64,000 nt of DNA from Emiliania huxleyi CCMP1516 (lineage: Eukaryota; Haptophyta; Isochrysidales; Noelaerhabdaceae): positions 1,883,537-1,947,536 of the forward strand of contig NW_005198966.1 in assembly GCF_000372725.1 (NCBI RefSeq), written 5' to 3'. Made by a program: the position numbers and the translations under genes. A model generated the notes under the pieces. It saw only the letters and a list, made by a program, of their open reading frames with translations, was not told where the DNA came from and ran no database searches. Of the stretch, positions 35,967 to 47,244 are shown one piece after another; positions within the stretch are counted from its first letter, which is position 1, and the number at the start of each line of letters is the position of its first letter.

Positions 35967-36297
35967 GATGTTGTGTGGCGTGGTCGGAGTGTGTTTTTCG
36001 CGCCCGCGGCTCGCCGCTGCGAGTCGCGGTGCGACGGGACCGACGTGCGACGACGTACCCGCGCGCGCGGCCGCGGGGGGGGGGGGGGGCGCGAGCCTAG
36101 CGAGATTAACAGTAAACAGACAGCCAGGGCACGCGCGGCGCCGGGGACGCCACTTTTTTGCGGCATATGCGCATAATATTGCCCATGCGATGGGACTCAC
36201 GGCCGAGCCCCCGGCGGCCCCGTCGCGCAACCGACCGGGGTGCGCTGTAGAGGGTGCGCAAGAGTGCCAGTCTCGTGGAGAGAGCCCGCGGCACGTG

Positions 36298-37760
36298 TCA
36301 GAGGTCGAGCACCTCCCGTAACCTCGCGATCCGCCTCGAGCGGCGCGCGAGCAGCAGCAGCAGCGCGGCCCACACCACGTCGTACGCCTTCCACTTGAGC
36401 CACGGCTCGAGCTCGTCGCTCGCCGCGAAGAAGAGCTCGAAGAGCCGCGCCAGCCAGACGACCCACTCTGCGGCCGCGCCGTCCCTACAGGCTCGCCACG
36501 CTCGGCTCTCACGCACCGTCGGCCACATGCCGCCCTCCTCGGCCTCAGGCGCACGCACCGGGCGGCGGGCAGCAAGCGGACGGCCCACCGGACAGCCCTC
36601 TCGCGCCTCGCCGCCGCCGCCTCGTCCTCCTCCTCCTCGTCCGGCCCCGCCGCGGCCGCCTTCTCCGCAAGCACCGCCGAGCCTGGGGCGTGAGGAGGGC
36701 GGCTGGGCGGCGGGCAGAGCGGCGGCGCTGCCCTCTGCGCCCTGCCTGCGCCGGTGCGAGGACTGGACCGGACGCTGTCCTTGCCGGCCTCTTCATACGG
36801 CAAGTAGGACGACGACCTGCAGCCGCGCGGGAGAGACGGATGCCCCACCCGCCCCGAGCCCGGAGGCGGCTAGCGGGCTGCTGAAGGTGCACGGGAGGGC
36901 GGCTGAGGGCGGCTGAGGGCGGCCAGAAGGCTACGAGGGAGGGGGGGGGGGGGAGGCACAGACGTCTCGTCGACGCCGCTTCCCGAGTCGGCGGCGCCGG
37001 CGTGAGGCGGCGGATGCGCCTTCGAGCACACGTCCGGACGAGGATCAGGGCGGAGGCGCAGGGGGCGCCGGCAGGCGCGAGCGCGTTCTGCCCGCTGCAG
37101 CCGCGCGACTCGCTCGGCGACGGCCAGCTTTGCAAAGCCGGGCGTGGCGTCGGGAGGGCTGGCGTCCGCTCTCCGCGGCGGCGGCGAGGGCGTCGATGGC
37201 GGCGAGGCGGCGGGAGCGCGGGGCGCGTCGGCGACAGAGGGCGGCCGCGAGCCAGACGAGGACGAGCCGGCGCGCGGAGAGGGCAGCGCTGAGGGCGGCT
37301 GCAGCAGCAAGCGGACGGAGAGCCGGCAGACAGAGGCGGCGGGCGCAGCCTCGTGCAGGCTGGAAGGGATCTCCCGCCGCTGCTCGAGCGCCTCCACCAC
37401 CTCCTCCTCCTCGAGCGGCGCCGAGAGGATCAGCACCCGGTCCTCGTTGAGCGAGCTAACAGCGAGGAGGCTGCCCGGAGGCCCGAGCAGCGACAGGCTC
37501 ACGCGGAGCGTGCCGCCTGGCGGGATGGCTGCAATGTTCGGGCGCACGAGCCAGCGCCGCGGAGCGTTGGTCTTGGCCTTGTAGCCCAGCGGCACCTCGG
37601 ATGTGTTTGCCAGCAGCAGCGTCGCAGTGAGTGCCGGCGCCACCATGTCGAACTCCATCTCGCTGACGCTGCGCTCGGAACCGAGCTGCAGCGCCGGTGA
37701 GGTCGTGAAAGAGGCGTCCGACAGCGATAACGGCAGGGGACGCTCCGCCTCGAGGCTCAT
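36298..37760 (-). CDS. MSP-domain (VAP-like) protein with C-terminal membrane anchor
   Basis: ATG 37760 opens a frame running to about 37100. Residues 1-110 form a major-sperm-protein fold: LTATLLLANTSEVPLGYKAK, TNAPRRWLVRPNIAAIPPGG, TLRVSLSLLG. VAP proteins use this fold on the ER to bind FFAT motifs (family knowledge). A long Pro/Ser/Ala linker follows, then a short helix AKLAVAERVARLQRAERA. The last exon (36298 to about 36560) reads EWVVWLARLFELFFAASDEL and ends with a membrane helix AYDVVWAALLLLLARR, which fits a tail anchor. The join between the two parts is not resolved: several GC/GT donors are possible in the GC-rich middle. The two halves could therefore be separate genes, but strand, order and architecture favour one. 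Confidence 0.65.
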
Positions 37761-37794
37761 TTTGCCCGCTCGAGGCTCAAACCGAAATCGGCCG

Positions 37795-38020
37795 CGCCCG
37801 GCCTCTTGAAAAGAATTGATTCGGCGTCCGTACAGTCAGTGTCGTGAGGGTGAACCCCCTGCCCAGCCCCCCTCCGTGTCGCGATGCGCTCCCCGCTCCC
37901 GTTCCCCTGTGTCCCTGATCGTCCTACAAGATCCTGCTTGTGCAGGTGGGGACCCTGTCCTTCTCCCACCCCTCGTTTGGCGTGTCCGTTGTATTTATTT
38001 ATTTATTCGTGCGAGACAGA
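37795..38020 (+). repeat. SINE-like repeat ending GTGTCCGTTGT(ATTT)n
   Basis: The 3' part reads GCAGGTGGGGACCCTGTCCT and ends GGCGTGTCCGTTGTATTTATTTATTTATT (described in pieces). It shares order and spacing of words with repeats at 29940-30020 (+), 1722-1780 (-) and 62757-63010 (-). The 5' limit is unclear. Confidence 0.55.
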
Positions 38021-38163
38021 AAAGAAGTCCCGGGGCTTCCCATCTTTAACGGGAGTTGAAGGAAAGAAACACCGTGCGAAGTGGTCGCGGAGAAATCGAA
38101 CTCGCCTTAAAAGCCGAGCGTCGCGCGAACGCTTGCGGCATATTCGGGCCAGTCGAGGAACGC

Positions 38164-38963
38164 CTAACGAGCCAACGCGGCAGTGGTGCGGCAATCGCGG
38201 TGCTGAGCCCTCGGCTCCGCGCCTCCCTGCGCCCAGCCCGCCTCCTTCCTCCCCACGTCGCGCCACTCCCTCATGTGCCCCAAGCCAAGCACGCGGTCGT
38301 GGTGCGCGAGAAGCAGCGGGAACGCGCCAAAGAGCGCCTTAAGTCTCTCCTCGCCATAGACGTGGCGCACAAAGTCGAGCACCTCGAGCGGGCGGCAGGG
38401 GAATCAGCGGTGGGGAGCGGGCAAGGAGAAGAGAGTGTTCCTCATAGGTGAAGGGTCTAGTCCTTAGAGTGAGACGCCTCATACACGGCACAGTCGGCCA
38501 GCGACGGGGTCGCGCCCAGAAAGTAAGGCTTCCCCTCGCCCAGCAGCGCCTCCCACCGAGGCGCGAAGCGGCCGAGCAGCCCTTTCGGCGACTGAAGCTC
38601 CTCGAGGCAGCGCTGCTCGTCGAGGTGGAACGGGAAGCTCACGAGCGGGCCACGGGCGTCCTGCGTCGCTGCGAGGATGTGCCCGCAAATGTACTGCTCC
38701 TTTGGCATTTCGGGCCACAGGCCACAGCCCTGCGCCAGGTAAACCGCGGTCGGAGTACCCTGCACGAGATTGAGCCCGTCTGCCTCAACGAGCGGCACCT
38801 GGTCGTACTCCAGCTTGCCGGAGGCCTTTAGGGCATCCATATCCGCCTTCTTCTCAAGGTAGTTGCCGACAAATCGCACACCTCCGCAGGCGAGCACGAC
38901 TCGCAACGGCTCACAGCGTCCACGGCCGCGCCAATATGTCACGGTCGCGGCTGTCAGCGCCAT
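38164..38963 (-). CDS. Glutathione S-transferase-like protein
   Basis: Two exons, 38963-38478 and 38382-38164, joined by a GC-AG intron of 95 bp; 234 residues. The N-terminal thioredoxin-fold domain reads VTYWRGRGRCEPLRVVLACG, then QVPLVEADGLNLVQGTPTAV. This matches sigma/mu-type GSTs, with the R-x-E-P-L-R helix, the cis-proline VPLVE motif and a Gln-Gly-T near the expected glutathione-binding Q-S. The helical C-terminal domain follows (LLGEGKPYFLGATPSLADCA; VLDFVRHVYGEERLKALFGA). The usual catalytic Tyr would be the Y of VTYW. An upstream in-frame ATG at 39038 would add 25 residues. It diverges from the FHA gene whose ATG is about 130 bp away, so the two may share a promoter. Confidence 0.85.
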
Positions 38964-39094
38964 GCACAATGCCGGCGAGCACAACTGGATTCCGGCTCCC
39001 TGCCGGAGAGGGGGTCTGCGTACACTGACTCGCGGCAAATTTCCTACCTACCGCACAGGGAAGCAACTATCCGGTCTATCCCCACCAAAGAAGA

Positions 39095-42000
39095 ATGACG
39101 AGGTGGGTGAATGGCGCAGAAAGGAAACGGTCGACCCCGTCGGTGAACGCGACGCTGCCGCTGAGCAACGTTCAGGCCCGGCCCCCTGCCGGGGCCGTTC
39201 GGCCGATGATTTCGCGACGGCAGGGTGACAGCGGCGTGCTGCCAGGAGCGGCGCAGGAGCCACCGCTCCCGAGCGCCGGCTGGGGTTACCTCAAGAGTGA
39301 CACGGCAGCACTGCCCCTCGAGGTGGCGCCCCGCCTGGGGAGGCACGGCCGCCTGCTTGCATCCCTGTATTAACCGTCCACCCTGTCCCGCCTAGTCTGG
39401 GCGCTGCTACACGGTTGGGCGCCGGCCCGATTCCGACCTCGTGCTCAAGAGTCGATCGGTCTCAGGAGAGCGGAAGCAGAACGCATTGCACGCCGAGCCC
39501 TCACCAGCCACACCCACCCACCCTCCCACCCGCTGCCGAGAGCAAAGATTAGCTGCTCCTTTGGGCCTGTTTGTGTGCAGCATCTGGCCCTTCTGTCCGA
39601 CAGGCGAACATGCGATGCTCGAAGTCGATGGCTCTGGCCGCACCGCGGCTCTCCGTGACCTGGGGTCGCTCAACGGTTGCTTCCTCAACAACGTGCGCCT
39701 GCGCGACACGCGTGAGCCGCTGCGCCACGGCGACAATGTCCGATTTGGCTTTGACTCCCGCGTCTGGACCGTCGATTGCACTGGCGAGACGCCCTAGAAG
39801 TCTCGCTCGATCTCTCTCCCGCCCCCCCCCCCCTCCCCCGCAAAACCCGACCGGTCCTTGACAAGTCTGGTCGCGGACGTCACGACCGCTATCCTGCCTT
39901 AGGTGAGCGCCTTGCTGCTGAAAGGGCAGCGGCTGCGAGAGCATCCTCCGCAGGACAACGGGCTCAGGCCTCTCTCTTGCAACCTTGCGCCAACAGGGAG
40001 CGCGACGCATCACGCCGCCGCATCGCCACCGTAGGCTCATGCAGCTGGGCTGCCGCGCGATGACGGACGCACCGCGTGGTTCAGCAGCTCGTCTCAAGGC
40101 GCGAGCCCAGTCCGCCGACCGCCTGCTGAGCTTCAGTCTGGCGCTCGGCCCAACGAGGCCTTCTTTGCACGATCCGTTTCCCCGCCGCCAGGGCCGCCGC
40201 CGCCACCACCGCCGCCGCTACGCGATTCGGAGCAGATGCGAACGAGCGAATCGTACGAGGGCGAGCCTGTTGAGGGCCCGTTCGGGAACGTGCCACCTCC
40301 AGCGAGAGCGCCCCTCCAAGGTGCCCCTCCGCCGTGGCGAGATGGTGATGCTGGCAAAGACAAGGGCGTTCAGGGTAGCAGCTCCATCCGGCATGAGCTC
40401 GACACGCTTCACGACCAGGTCCGAGCGATGAGCGCTTCCGTGCGCGATGCCGAGGAGCATCCCAAATCGCCCCTTGGGAGGCGCGAGGCGCGGCGGAATG
40501 CCGCTGCCGCTGCCGCCGCAGCTGGTCGCTCCCCAGGGGCTGAGTCATCGCGCGCGGCACGGCTCGAGGCAGTTGCCGTTACGCAGCAGCAACAGCTGCT
40601 AGCGGTGCGGGCGCGCCTCAGTAAGACCGAGCGTCGGGTACTAGCTCTCTCGCAGCGCGACGATGGCAAGGCAGTGCTTCTCGCTGAGGCAGAGGCGCGC
40701 TCGGCGACGCAGGTGCGCCGTCGAGGGAGTTAGCCCCGTTGGAAGCAAGAGGGTTGAGATACACACTCGGCCAGAGTACTAAGCGGTGCGTGGCGAGACT
40801 TGATGGCATCTGTACGCTAGGCGTGCCGCCTTCGAGACGAGGAGGTGGCACAGCTTCGTTCTTCGCTTGCTCAGCTCGAGTATGCCGCAGCTGCAAGCAA
40901 GGTGGGCGCGGTGAGTGGGTACGGGAAGAGTGACTTTGGCGGCAGCCTCGGCAGCAGTAGTGGCGGCGGCGGCAACTGCGGCGCGCTGCCCGCCGAGCTG
41001 CAACAGTTCGTGGTTGAGCGCGCGCGGGAGGTGTCGATGCTGCGGGAGAGGCTTGCGCGCGCCCAGAGCGCAAATCAGGCCTCCTCTCGACGTTGGGGCA
41101 GAGTTTCTCCTTTTCGACACGAGTCTTCCCCAACCTCTCTCGAGTGTGACTCTCCCATTCAACCATAGGCGCACTCGAGCGCGAGTTGATCGCCACAAAG
41201 AAACAACGGGAGGAGGCAGAGGTGGCTGCCAAAACCGCGTACGAGGCTGAGGCACGAGCGCGCGAGGCGGCGTCTGAGGCGGCGGCGCGGGCTGAGCGCG
41301 AGACGGCGTCGCTGCACGAACAGGAAATCTGCGCATCGGACCGGAAACCACCCATGTCCATGTACTCTAGTATCCGACCCAACGCACGCACGCCGCGCTC
41401 ACGAGTCAGATCCTGTGGCTGATGCCTCAACACCGCACACAGGTCGCTGCCCTCGCGGGTGCCGGCGGCGAGGGCGCACGCGGCGGACGCGCTAAGGCAG
41501 CGGAGTTTGTGGTCTCTCGACTTCGCGATGCCTCGGTGCACAAGAGCGTCCTGGCCGAGAGGAGGGCTCGAATTTGATTGGGATAATCGTGGTGAGTAGG
41601 CTCGGCAGGCGGAGCTGTCCATCGAGGTTAGCTCACTCCGCGAGGCGCTCGCTGCGAAGGAGACCGAGCTGAAGGCCGAGGTGGCGCGGCGGACCTCGGT
41701 AGAGCGCGAGGCGCTAGCTGCACCCCGCAGCGGCGAGCCCGAGTGTGCCACCATCGAGCGCCTGCAAGACGAGCTTCGCGAGCTGCGTGAAGGGTGGGCT
41801 CTGCCCGTTCGCCCAACCAAGATACCCCAATCACCGATGTTTGACGCCCCCTCTCGCGATCGCTCGATCGTGGCGCAGGGCCGACCCTGAACGGCGGGAG
41901 AAGGAGGGGGCCGTGGTCCAAACGCTCTTTGCCGAGCTGCACGCGGAGCGCAAGCACGTGGCCGATCTCGAGGCCTCGAGCGGAACGCAGCACCTCGGCA

Positions 42001-43760
42001 ACGAGCTAGGTGTCAACGCCGTCCTCGTTCGCTACAGGCGGCGCTCGCCTTTGGGAGCGAAGATCTTGAAACTTCGCTCCTCTCCCTGCCCACCGACGGT
42101 GGTTGCACGCAACCCGCCTGATGCACGCCAGTAGCGCTGCTGAGGTTGCGTTTTGCACTCGTAGGCGGGCCAGCCGAGCGTGTGCTCGCGCAGGCAACTC
42201 TCCCGATCCCACTCCACTAGCCGCACAATCTTCTCTCTCCGCAGTCCACTTTCCGTGACATGGCCAACAAGTCTCCCTTGCCTGCCCTGCAGCTGCTGCA
42301 TGGCAAGGAACTGGAACTGCGACAGATGGAGCATCAAGTAGCCCTGCTTGGCGAAGCCGCACTTGCAGAGCCTCCGGTCGCCGAACCCACCGCCCAGGCT
42401 TCAGATCCCTCTGCGCATTCTTGCGCCAACGCCGCTACTGCTGCCGAGGAGCAAGAGAATGGAGCCCAGCAGGCGCGCATGGGCCAGGATCGCACGGTTC
42501 TTTCACTCCTTGAGCGTTTCCATGGTGGGATAGGTCCCGCCACCAGCGCCTTTTGTCCAACAGCCGCTTGCTGCTGCGCCGCTGCTCAAGTCTGCTCCCC
42601 CGCGCGAGCCAGCTCGCGAGACCGCCGTGGTTGTGGAGGCACCGGAGCCAATGCCAACTCCATCACAGGCCGAGACGGAGGCAAAGCGTGTCAACGAGGT
42701 GACCGGCGAGGCAGAGGAGGCCAGAGAGGCCATGGAGGCCGAGGTGCCGCAACGTGCGTTGGCCGTGGATGAGCCCAACGGGGAGGGGGGCGACGCAGCC
42801 ACGATGAAACCTGCTGGCTCTCCGGCTTCTGTAATCGAGGTTGCGGGTGAAGCAGAGTCTATTGGCGGGGACGAAGGCGAGCTAGGCAGGCCCGGGTCCG
42901 CGGGCGAGGAGATAGCCAAGCTAACCGCCAGCGCACCGACAGAGGTTCAAAAGGCGGACGCACCAGAGGCGGTGGATGTCTCAGACGTTGTGCCAGGAGC
43001 AGGTAGCGAGCCCGTGGTGGGCGAGACTGAGGTGGCAGCTGTGGGCGAGGAGGTGGCGCCAGGATCGGCAAATGTCGGGGGCGAGGCGACGCCGCAAGGT
43101 GAGGCGGTGACGGAGGAAACGTCTCTCGATGGCACAGATGCGGAGGCCGAATCAGGCGCCGAATCAGGCGCGGTTCGCGTGGAGGCTGAGCATGATGATG
43201 CGCAGACGGAGAGTGTGATTGACCCCCCGACGGACGCGGGAGAGACAGAGGCGGGCGAACTGGGCGAGCCCGAGGTGGCAGAAGAGCCGGGCAAGACCGA
43301 GGCGGAAGATGCAGAGGCGGAGGCGGCAGAGGAGGGAAGGGAGGCCCAAGAGGCAGTGATCGAGGCGGATGGGCATAGAGAGGGTACGACAGAGCCTGAC
43401 GCGGAGGCGGCGAAGCGGGAGGAGGAGGGCGGAGAGGAGGCGGAAGAGGCGGAGGGCGACAAGGAGGCGGCGTCTGAGGAGGCTCAAAAGGCGTCTGCGG
43501 ATGCGAGCGAACCGGCCGGTGCCGGCAGCGAGGAGGCTCCAGGCGAAGCGGACGGTGGTGCAACAACCGAGGACAGTGGAGCCGAACCACAACCAGGCGC
43601 CGGGGGTGGGGCCGCGCCGCCGCCGGTGGCTGCACCTGTCGAGTCGGCGCCCGGGGGAGGGGAGCTGCAGGGCGAGGGGCCAGAGGCAGAGATAGCTGCA
43701 CCCATCGAGGCGGCGCCCGAGGTAGGGGAGGGGTCAAAAGCAGAGCCAGAGAGGCGGTAG
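39095..43760 (+). CDS. FHA-domain coiled-coil protein with acidic Glu/Ala-rich tail (multi-exon)
   Basis: An N-terminal FHA domain, a phosphothreonine reader, is split over exons. Exon 1 (from 39095) ends with WGYLKSDTAALPLEVAPRL. Exon 39396-39465 gives GRCYTVGRRPDSDLVLKSRS. Exon 39604-39783 gives GEHAMLEVD, LRDLGSLNGCFLNN and LRHGDNVRFGF, covering the conserved G-R, S-x-x-H-like and N-G positions. Coiled-coil-like pieces then follow in successive frames: GERLAAERAAAARA (39903), QQQQLLAVRARLSKTERRVL (40575), ALERELIATKKQREEAEVAA (41165), LSIEVSSLREALAAKETELK (41620). The final long frame (about 42540-43760) is a 400-residue Glu/Ala-rich acidic tail. Order and layout resemble FHAD1-type proteins. 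Intron 39466-39603 seems to start with GA, and intron 39784-39902 with GC. Internal exon limits are not all resolved. Confidence 0.7.
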
Positions 43761-44170
43761 AGTAATGCTTTTGCGCGTGAAGTGTTACTACCGACGCCGC
43801 TCACCCGCTCTGCGACGCCACATAGAGCGCCGAGAAGCCCTTTCCCAATTACAAACTCACGCGTTACCCTCCGACTCGGCATACGTAAGAGCCGTGCGAC
43901 GCTCACACCACTTCGACGCGCTCGATCATAGTCGGCAGAGCCCATCATTCGCCCACTGGGCTGTGGCAGATCCTCACGGCACTCGCGCCGCGCATGACGC
44001 CTACGTCCCTCGTTCTCTCATACTGTGCAGAGCGTGGTGCGGTCGGCGGGGCGCGGCGGGTCAAGGGCTGGCGCCGATTGGCGATTCAAGCAACCGAGGA
44101 GCCCGACAGATGTCATGTGCGTGTTCTCGAAGCAATCGCGGGATGGTCGCGTTTAGCTTGTCTCACGTCA

Positions 44171-44699
44171 TCAGTGGCTCCCATGGTCAATCATCGCCAG
44201 CTGCAGGTGGTGCGAGAGGCTGTTGGCCCAAGCCACGTCGCTGTGCTCCGCGGACTGCGTGCGTCCGAGAGCCTCGGCCAGCAAGACGGCAAGCCCATGC
44301 TTGCACGCGAGCGCGTCCGGCCGTGTGGCGACCTTGTGGCAATACGAGGCGCACGTGCAAAAGCTGGGCAGGCACACGTGCGGGTGCGCCCGCTTGGAGC
44401 CACTCGAGGCGCTGACAAGGTGAAAGACCCGGCGGCTCTCTTGCGCGACCACGCGCTGCACGGTTCGATGGTCCACAATTTCGGCGGCGCCTTGAAGCGC
44501 CTCAGGGCACAGGAACGCGAGCAGCTTCCAGTGCCGATCCGAGGCTGCGCGGGAGGGCGCCGGGAACGGTGAGAACTGTGGAGCGCGGTGGCGGGCGGCG
44601 CGGTGCGGCGGCAAACACACCGCTGCCCGTCGCAGCGATATCGTCGCAGACGCCCTGCAAGAGGGCCAGGGAGCTCTCGGGCAAAGAGCTTGCCGACAT
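44171..44699 (-). CDS. ZSWIM7: SWS1/ZSWIM7-like SWIM zinc-finger protein
   Basis: Two exons, 44699-44627 and 44544-44171, joined by an 82-bp GC-AG intron; 148 residues, close to the roughly 140 of human ZSWIM7. SWS1 works with a RAD51 paralogue in the Shu complex to promote homologous recombination (family knowledge). The sequence shows LLQGVCDDIAATASDRHWKL, FLCPEALQGAAEIVDHRTVQ, RRVFHLVSASSG, then the SWIM zinc ligands CTC followed after about 15 residues by CKH (FCTCASYCHKVATRPDALAC, then KHGLAVLLAEAL). The C-x-C...C-x-H pattern is complete. The larger overlapping frames on this strand and the plus strand are shadows. Confidence 0.82.
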
Positions 44700-44934
44700 C
44701 GCACAATTTTCGCGCCGCTGGGTTAGCGACTTGGGCTAGGGAGGGTACGAGTTCGGCTGCCTGCTGATCTGGCAGTGTGTCCAGAATGTACAGATCGGCC
44801 ATGTTATGTAAATACGCGCCCGCGATCCATAGTGCGTCGGCCAGACGTCGCGTATTTCGGTGTCGTGCCCAAGCCAAGTGGCGCCTGAGGGAGCTACAAA
44901 TGTCTTGCGTATTACGAGTCTGTCTTCTGCATCC

Positions 44935-45570
44935 ACCTTCGGCCGATCGGGGTGTGCCTCTCAGCCTGACAGCAACCCCCGGACAGCGCCTGACAGCGCC
45001 CGACAGCCTGACAGCGCTGACAGCACTTTCTCCGACAGCCTGACAGCACGTATCTGACAGCCTGACAGCAGAGTCTGACATCAGAGGTGCTCCGTCGCTG
45101 CCAGGCCCCAACGTGACAGCCTGACAGCTGCCCGACAGCCCGACAGCGCACAGTGGCCTGACAGCAGCGCTGACAGCCCGACAGCCCGACCAGCCCGACA
45201 GCAGCACAGACCGTACACAGGCCGTGCAGCCTCTTTCTTGTGCCCCATGAGGGTATAACAAAACTATTCCATGCAAAGACATGAGCATGTGCATGTCATG
45301 CACATGTACATGTGCATGTGAGTGTGCTGTGGTCCATGCAGTGTCATGGGATGGTCATGCCTCATGGGTCTCTCTCTCAACCCTCCCGCCCCACCTCTGC
45401 GGACCCGCGGCTGTGCTACAACTACAAATGAAGCTACCAGCTAGCCTTCTGGGGCCCTACAGTCATATGCCTACGGCGTCTGGATGGGGGTGGCCGCCGC
45501 CGTCTGTGCCGCCGCCGCCGGCCCGCCGCCTGCGCCTGCGCCGCCATCTGCGCTCCCCAGGCGGCCGCCG
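44935..45570. repeat. CTGACAG-array dispersed repeat, copy 2
   Basis: It matches copy 1 (2690-3290) closely: the GACAGCCTGACAGC array at 44960-45205, then TTTCTTGTGCCCCATGAGGG, the ATG/CAT-rich section (longer here, with a perfect CATGTACATG cluster at 45285-45325), CTACAAATGAAGCTACCAGC and the GCCGCC-rich end. The second array present downstream of copy 1 is absent. Confidence 0.8.
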
Positions 45571-45774
45571 CTGCCGAGTTGCTGCTCCTGCTGCTGCTGC
45601 GAGGACTCGCAAGCCAATGCGGGAGGAATTCCGCCCGTTTCGACGGCTCAGGAAAGGGCGCTCAAAAGCTGGGAGGTGAGGAGCTTGGAGACCGTTGCTG
45701 CCAGCTCCTAGCGAGTAGTGTGTGCCCGGGGAGTGCCGCTGACTTGGAGCACTTGGAGTGCAGTCGACCTCGGC

Positions 45775-45905
45775 TTTTTGACCGCGCAAGATAAAAGGGT
45801 GGCTAAGGGCTCTGCCCGCAAGGCGCCCGCGTCGCAGACGCGGTACCATTGACAAATCTGCGATATACCCCCACACGAGCAAATAGCAAAATCCGAATAC
45901 CGTGC
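45775..45905 (-). repeat. Inverted copy of the LINE 3'-end segment
   Basis: The reverse complement reads CGGATTTTGCTATTTGCTCG, then GGTACCGCGTCTGCGACGCG and CCTTAGCCACCCTTTTAT, and ends GCGCGGTCAAAAAG. This parallels 33645-33782. No LINE coding sequence lies next to it, so it is either a 5'-truncated insertion or a SINE that shares the LINE tail. Confidence 0.72.
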
Positions 45906-46433
45906 ACAAACTGGGTGATGTCGGCCGGGCAAGCCATCAGCTGGTGCCAAGACAGAAGTACAATTGAAGCCAACACGGGATGGATTGCCGACGGGCAAGC
46001 GTATCATTGGCGCCCCCCCCCTAAGCAGCCCGTCGATGCAGGTGGCCCGCGCGGCCACGGCCGCAACGACGCGTCGCCGGCGGCGCTCACTCGAACCCGA
46101 GCCCTCCGCGACGGCAACGCCAGGTCGTCGCGTCCGCCCCGCTAGCCCTTGAGCACACCTCCCGCATACCGATGACTGCACTCGGCGTCCACCGGCGGGG
46201 GACCATGGAGGAGCGGTCAGCAGTCTCGACTTTCCGACCCGCGTCTGTCCTTCGTGCACAGGTACTAAGCACATCCTACTCTCGCTGCTGGCTGTCCACA
46301 CAGCCAGACCTAGACACCTGCCCACACATCGGATCATTGCCCCCTCTGTGCCCATCGCCCCACTGGCCCCTTCCCCACGGCCCTCGCTGCGCCCTGCACA
46401 GAGCCTCCCCGACGGAACGAAGAAACACCCGGG

Positions 46434-47216
46434 GTGAGGAACCACCTCGACCAAACAGACGGCGCGGGGCCAGCGCTCTCAAATGCGCCCCAAACAGGAC
46501 TGCCATTCTCCACGCCGACCGCCGCCCAGCAGCTAGAGCTGGCAGAAGCCGACGTGGCCGACGTGCAGCCGATGCAGATCGACCCGCCGGGCTCCGGACG
46601 CAACCTCGCCGTCGCCCCCTGCTCCCCCGCCGCTCCCGTCCACCACGCCGCCGTTGCATTCGATCAGCCGGTGCAGCAACAACCGGCTCGGGGGTCTATT
46701 GCAACACATATGGAGAGCTTCCTGCGTGACCTCGGGGAGGCGCGCGACGCCTGCAACAAGCTGCCTTTTGACGATGCGCTGCGCTACAAGATAGCTACCG
46801 AACTGGATCGCATCGAGGCTGCTCCGCCTCTCGAGCGCATGTTGGTGACGAAGCCGCTGATCGAGGGGTGGAGGAAATTGGTCAGTCGGCAGAAGGATCC
46901 GTCCATCAAGACGCGTCGTCAGGCTGCGCTCACCGCCATGCTGCGCGTCGTCGACCGCCTGTCCGCTCGGGGGCCAAGCCAAGGCGCTGCGTGCCCGAGT
47001 AGCCTTGACGCAGCCAGCCCCATCCGCCCCCCTTGCTCAGACTCTTCCTGCCTGACTGTAGAAACCAGAGGGTTGAGGAACCACCCCGACCCAGTCAATG
47101 GCGCGTCGGGGCCAGCGCCTTCAAATGCGCCCCAACCCTCCTCTGCTGCCGCCTCATCCTGCGCTGCCACCGGTGCGCGCCGGCTTACGGCTCTCCGGGC
47201 ACACGAGGACACATGA
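46434..47216 (+). CDS. Unrecognised ORF upstream of the Helitron-like ORF
   Basis: The frame from ATG 46434 encodes 260 residues. The centre (MESFLRDLGEARDACNKLPF, then ALRYKIATELDRIEAAPPLE) looks like a real soluble helical protein, while both flanks are Pro/Ala-rich. A phrase near the start (GAGGAACCACC…CAAATGCGCCCCAA, 46434-46495) is repeated at 47075-47137 in direct orientation. It may be an upstream exon of the next ORF, since that ORF opens directly after a CCGCGCAG acceptor-like sequence at 47244. I do not recognise it. Confidence 0.4.
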   Translation: MRNHLDQTDGAGPALSNAPQTGLPFSTPTAAQQLELAEADVADVQPMQIDPPGSGRNLAVAPCSPAAPVHHAAVAFDQPVQQQPARGSIATHMESFLRDLGEARDACNKLPFDDALRYKIATELDRIEAAPPLERMLVTKPLIEGWRKLVSRQKDPSIKTRRQAALTAMLRVVDRLSARGPSQGAACPSSLDAASPIRPPCSDSSCLTVETRGLRNHPDPVNGASGPAPSNAPQPSSAAASSCAATGARRLTALRAHEDT

Positions 47217-47244
47217 CGGAAACGGCTTCCCACTGTCCGCGCAG

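Noticed and set aside
44191-45303. 370-codon minus-strand frame across the CTGACAG array and SWS1
   Set aside because: It runs in a different frame from the SWIM motif and includes array translation; the spliced SWS1 reading explains the coding signal.
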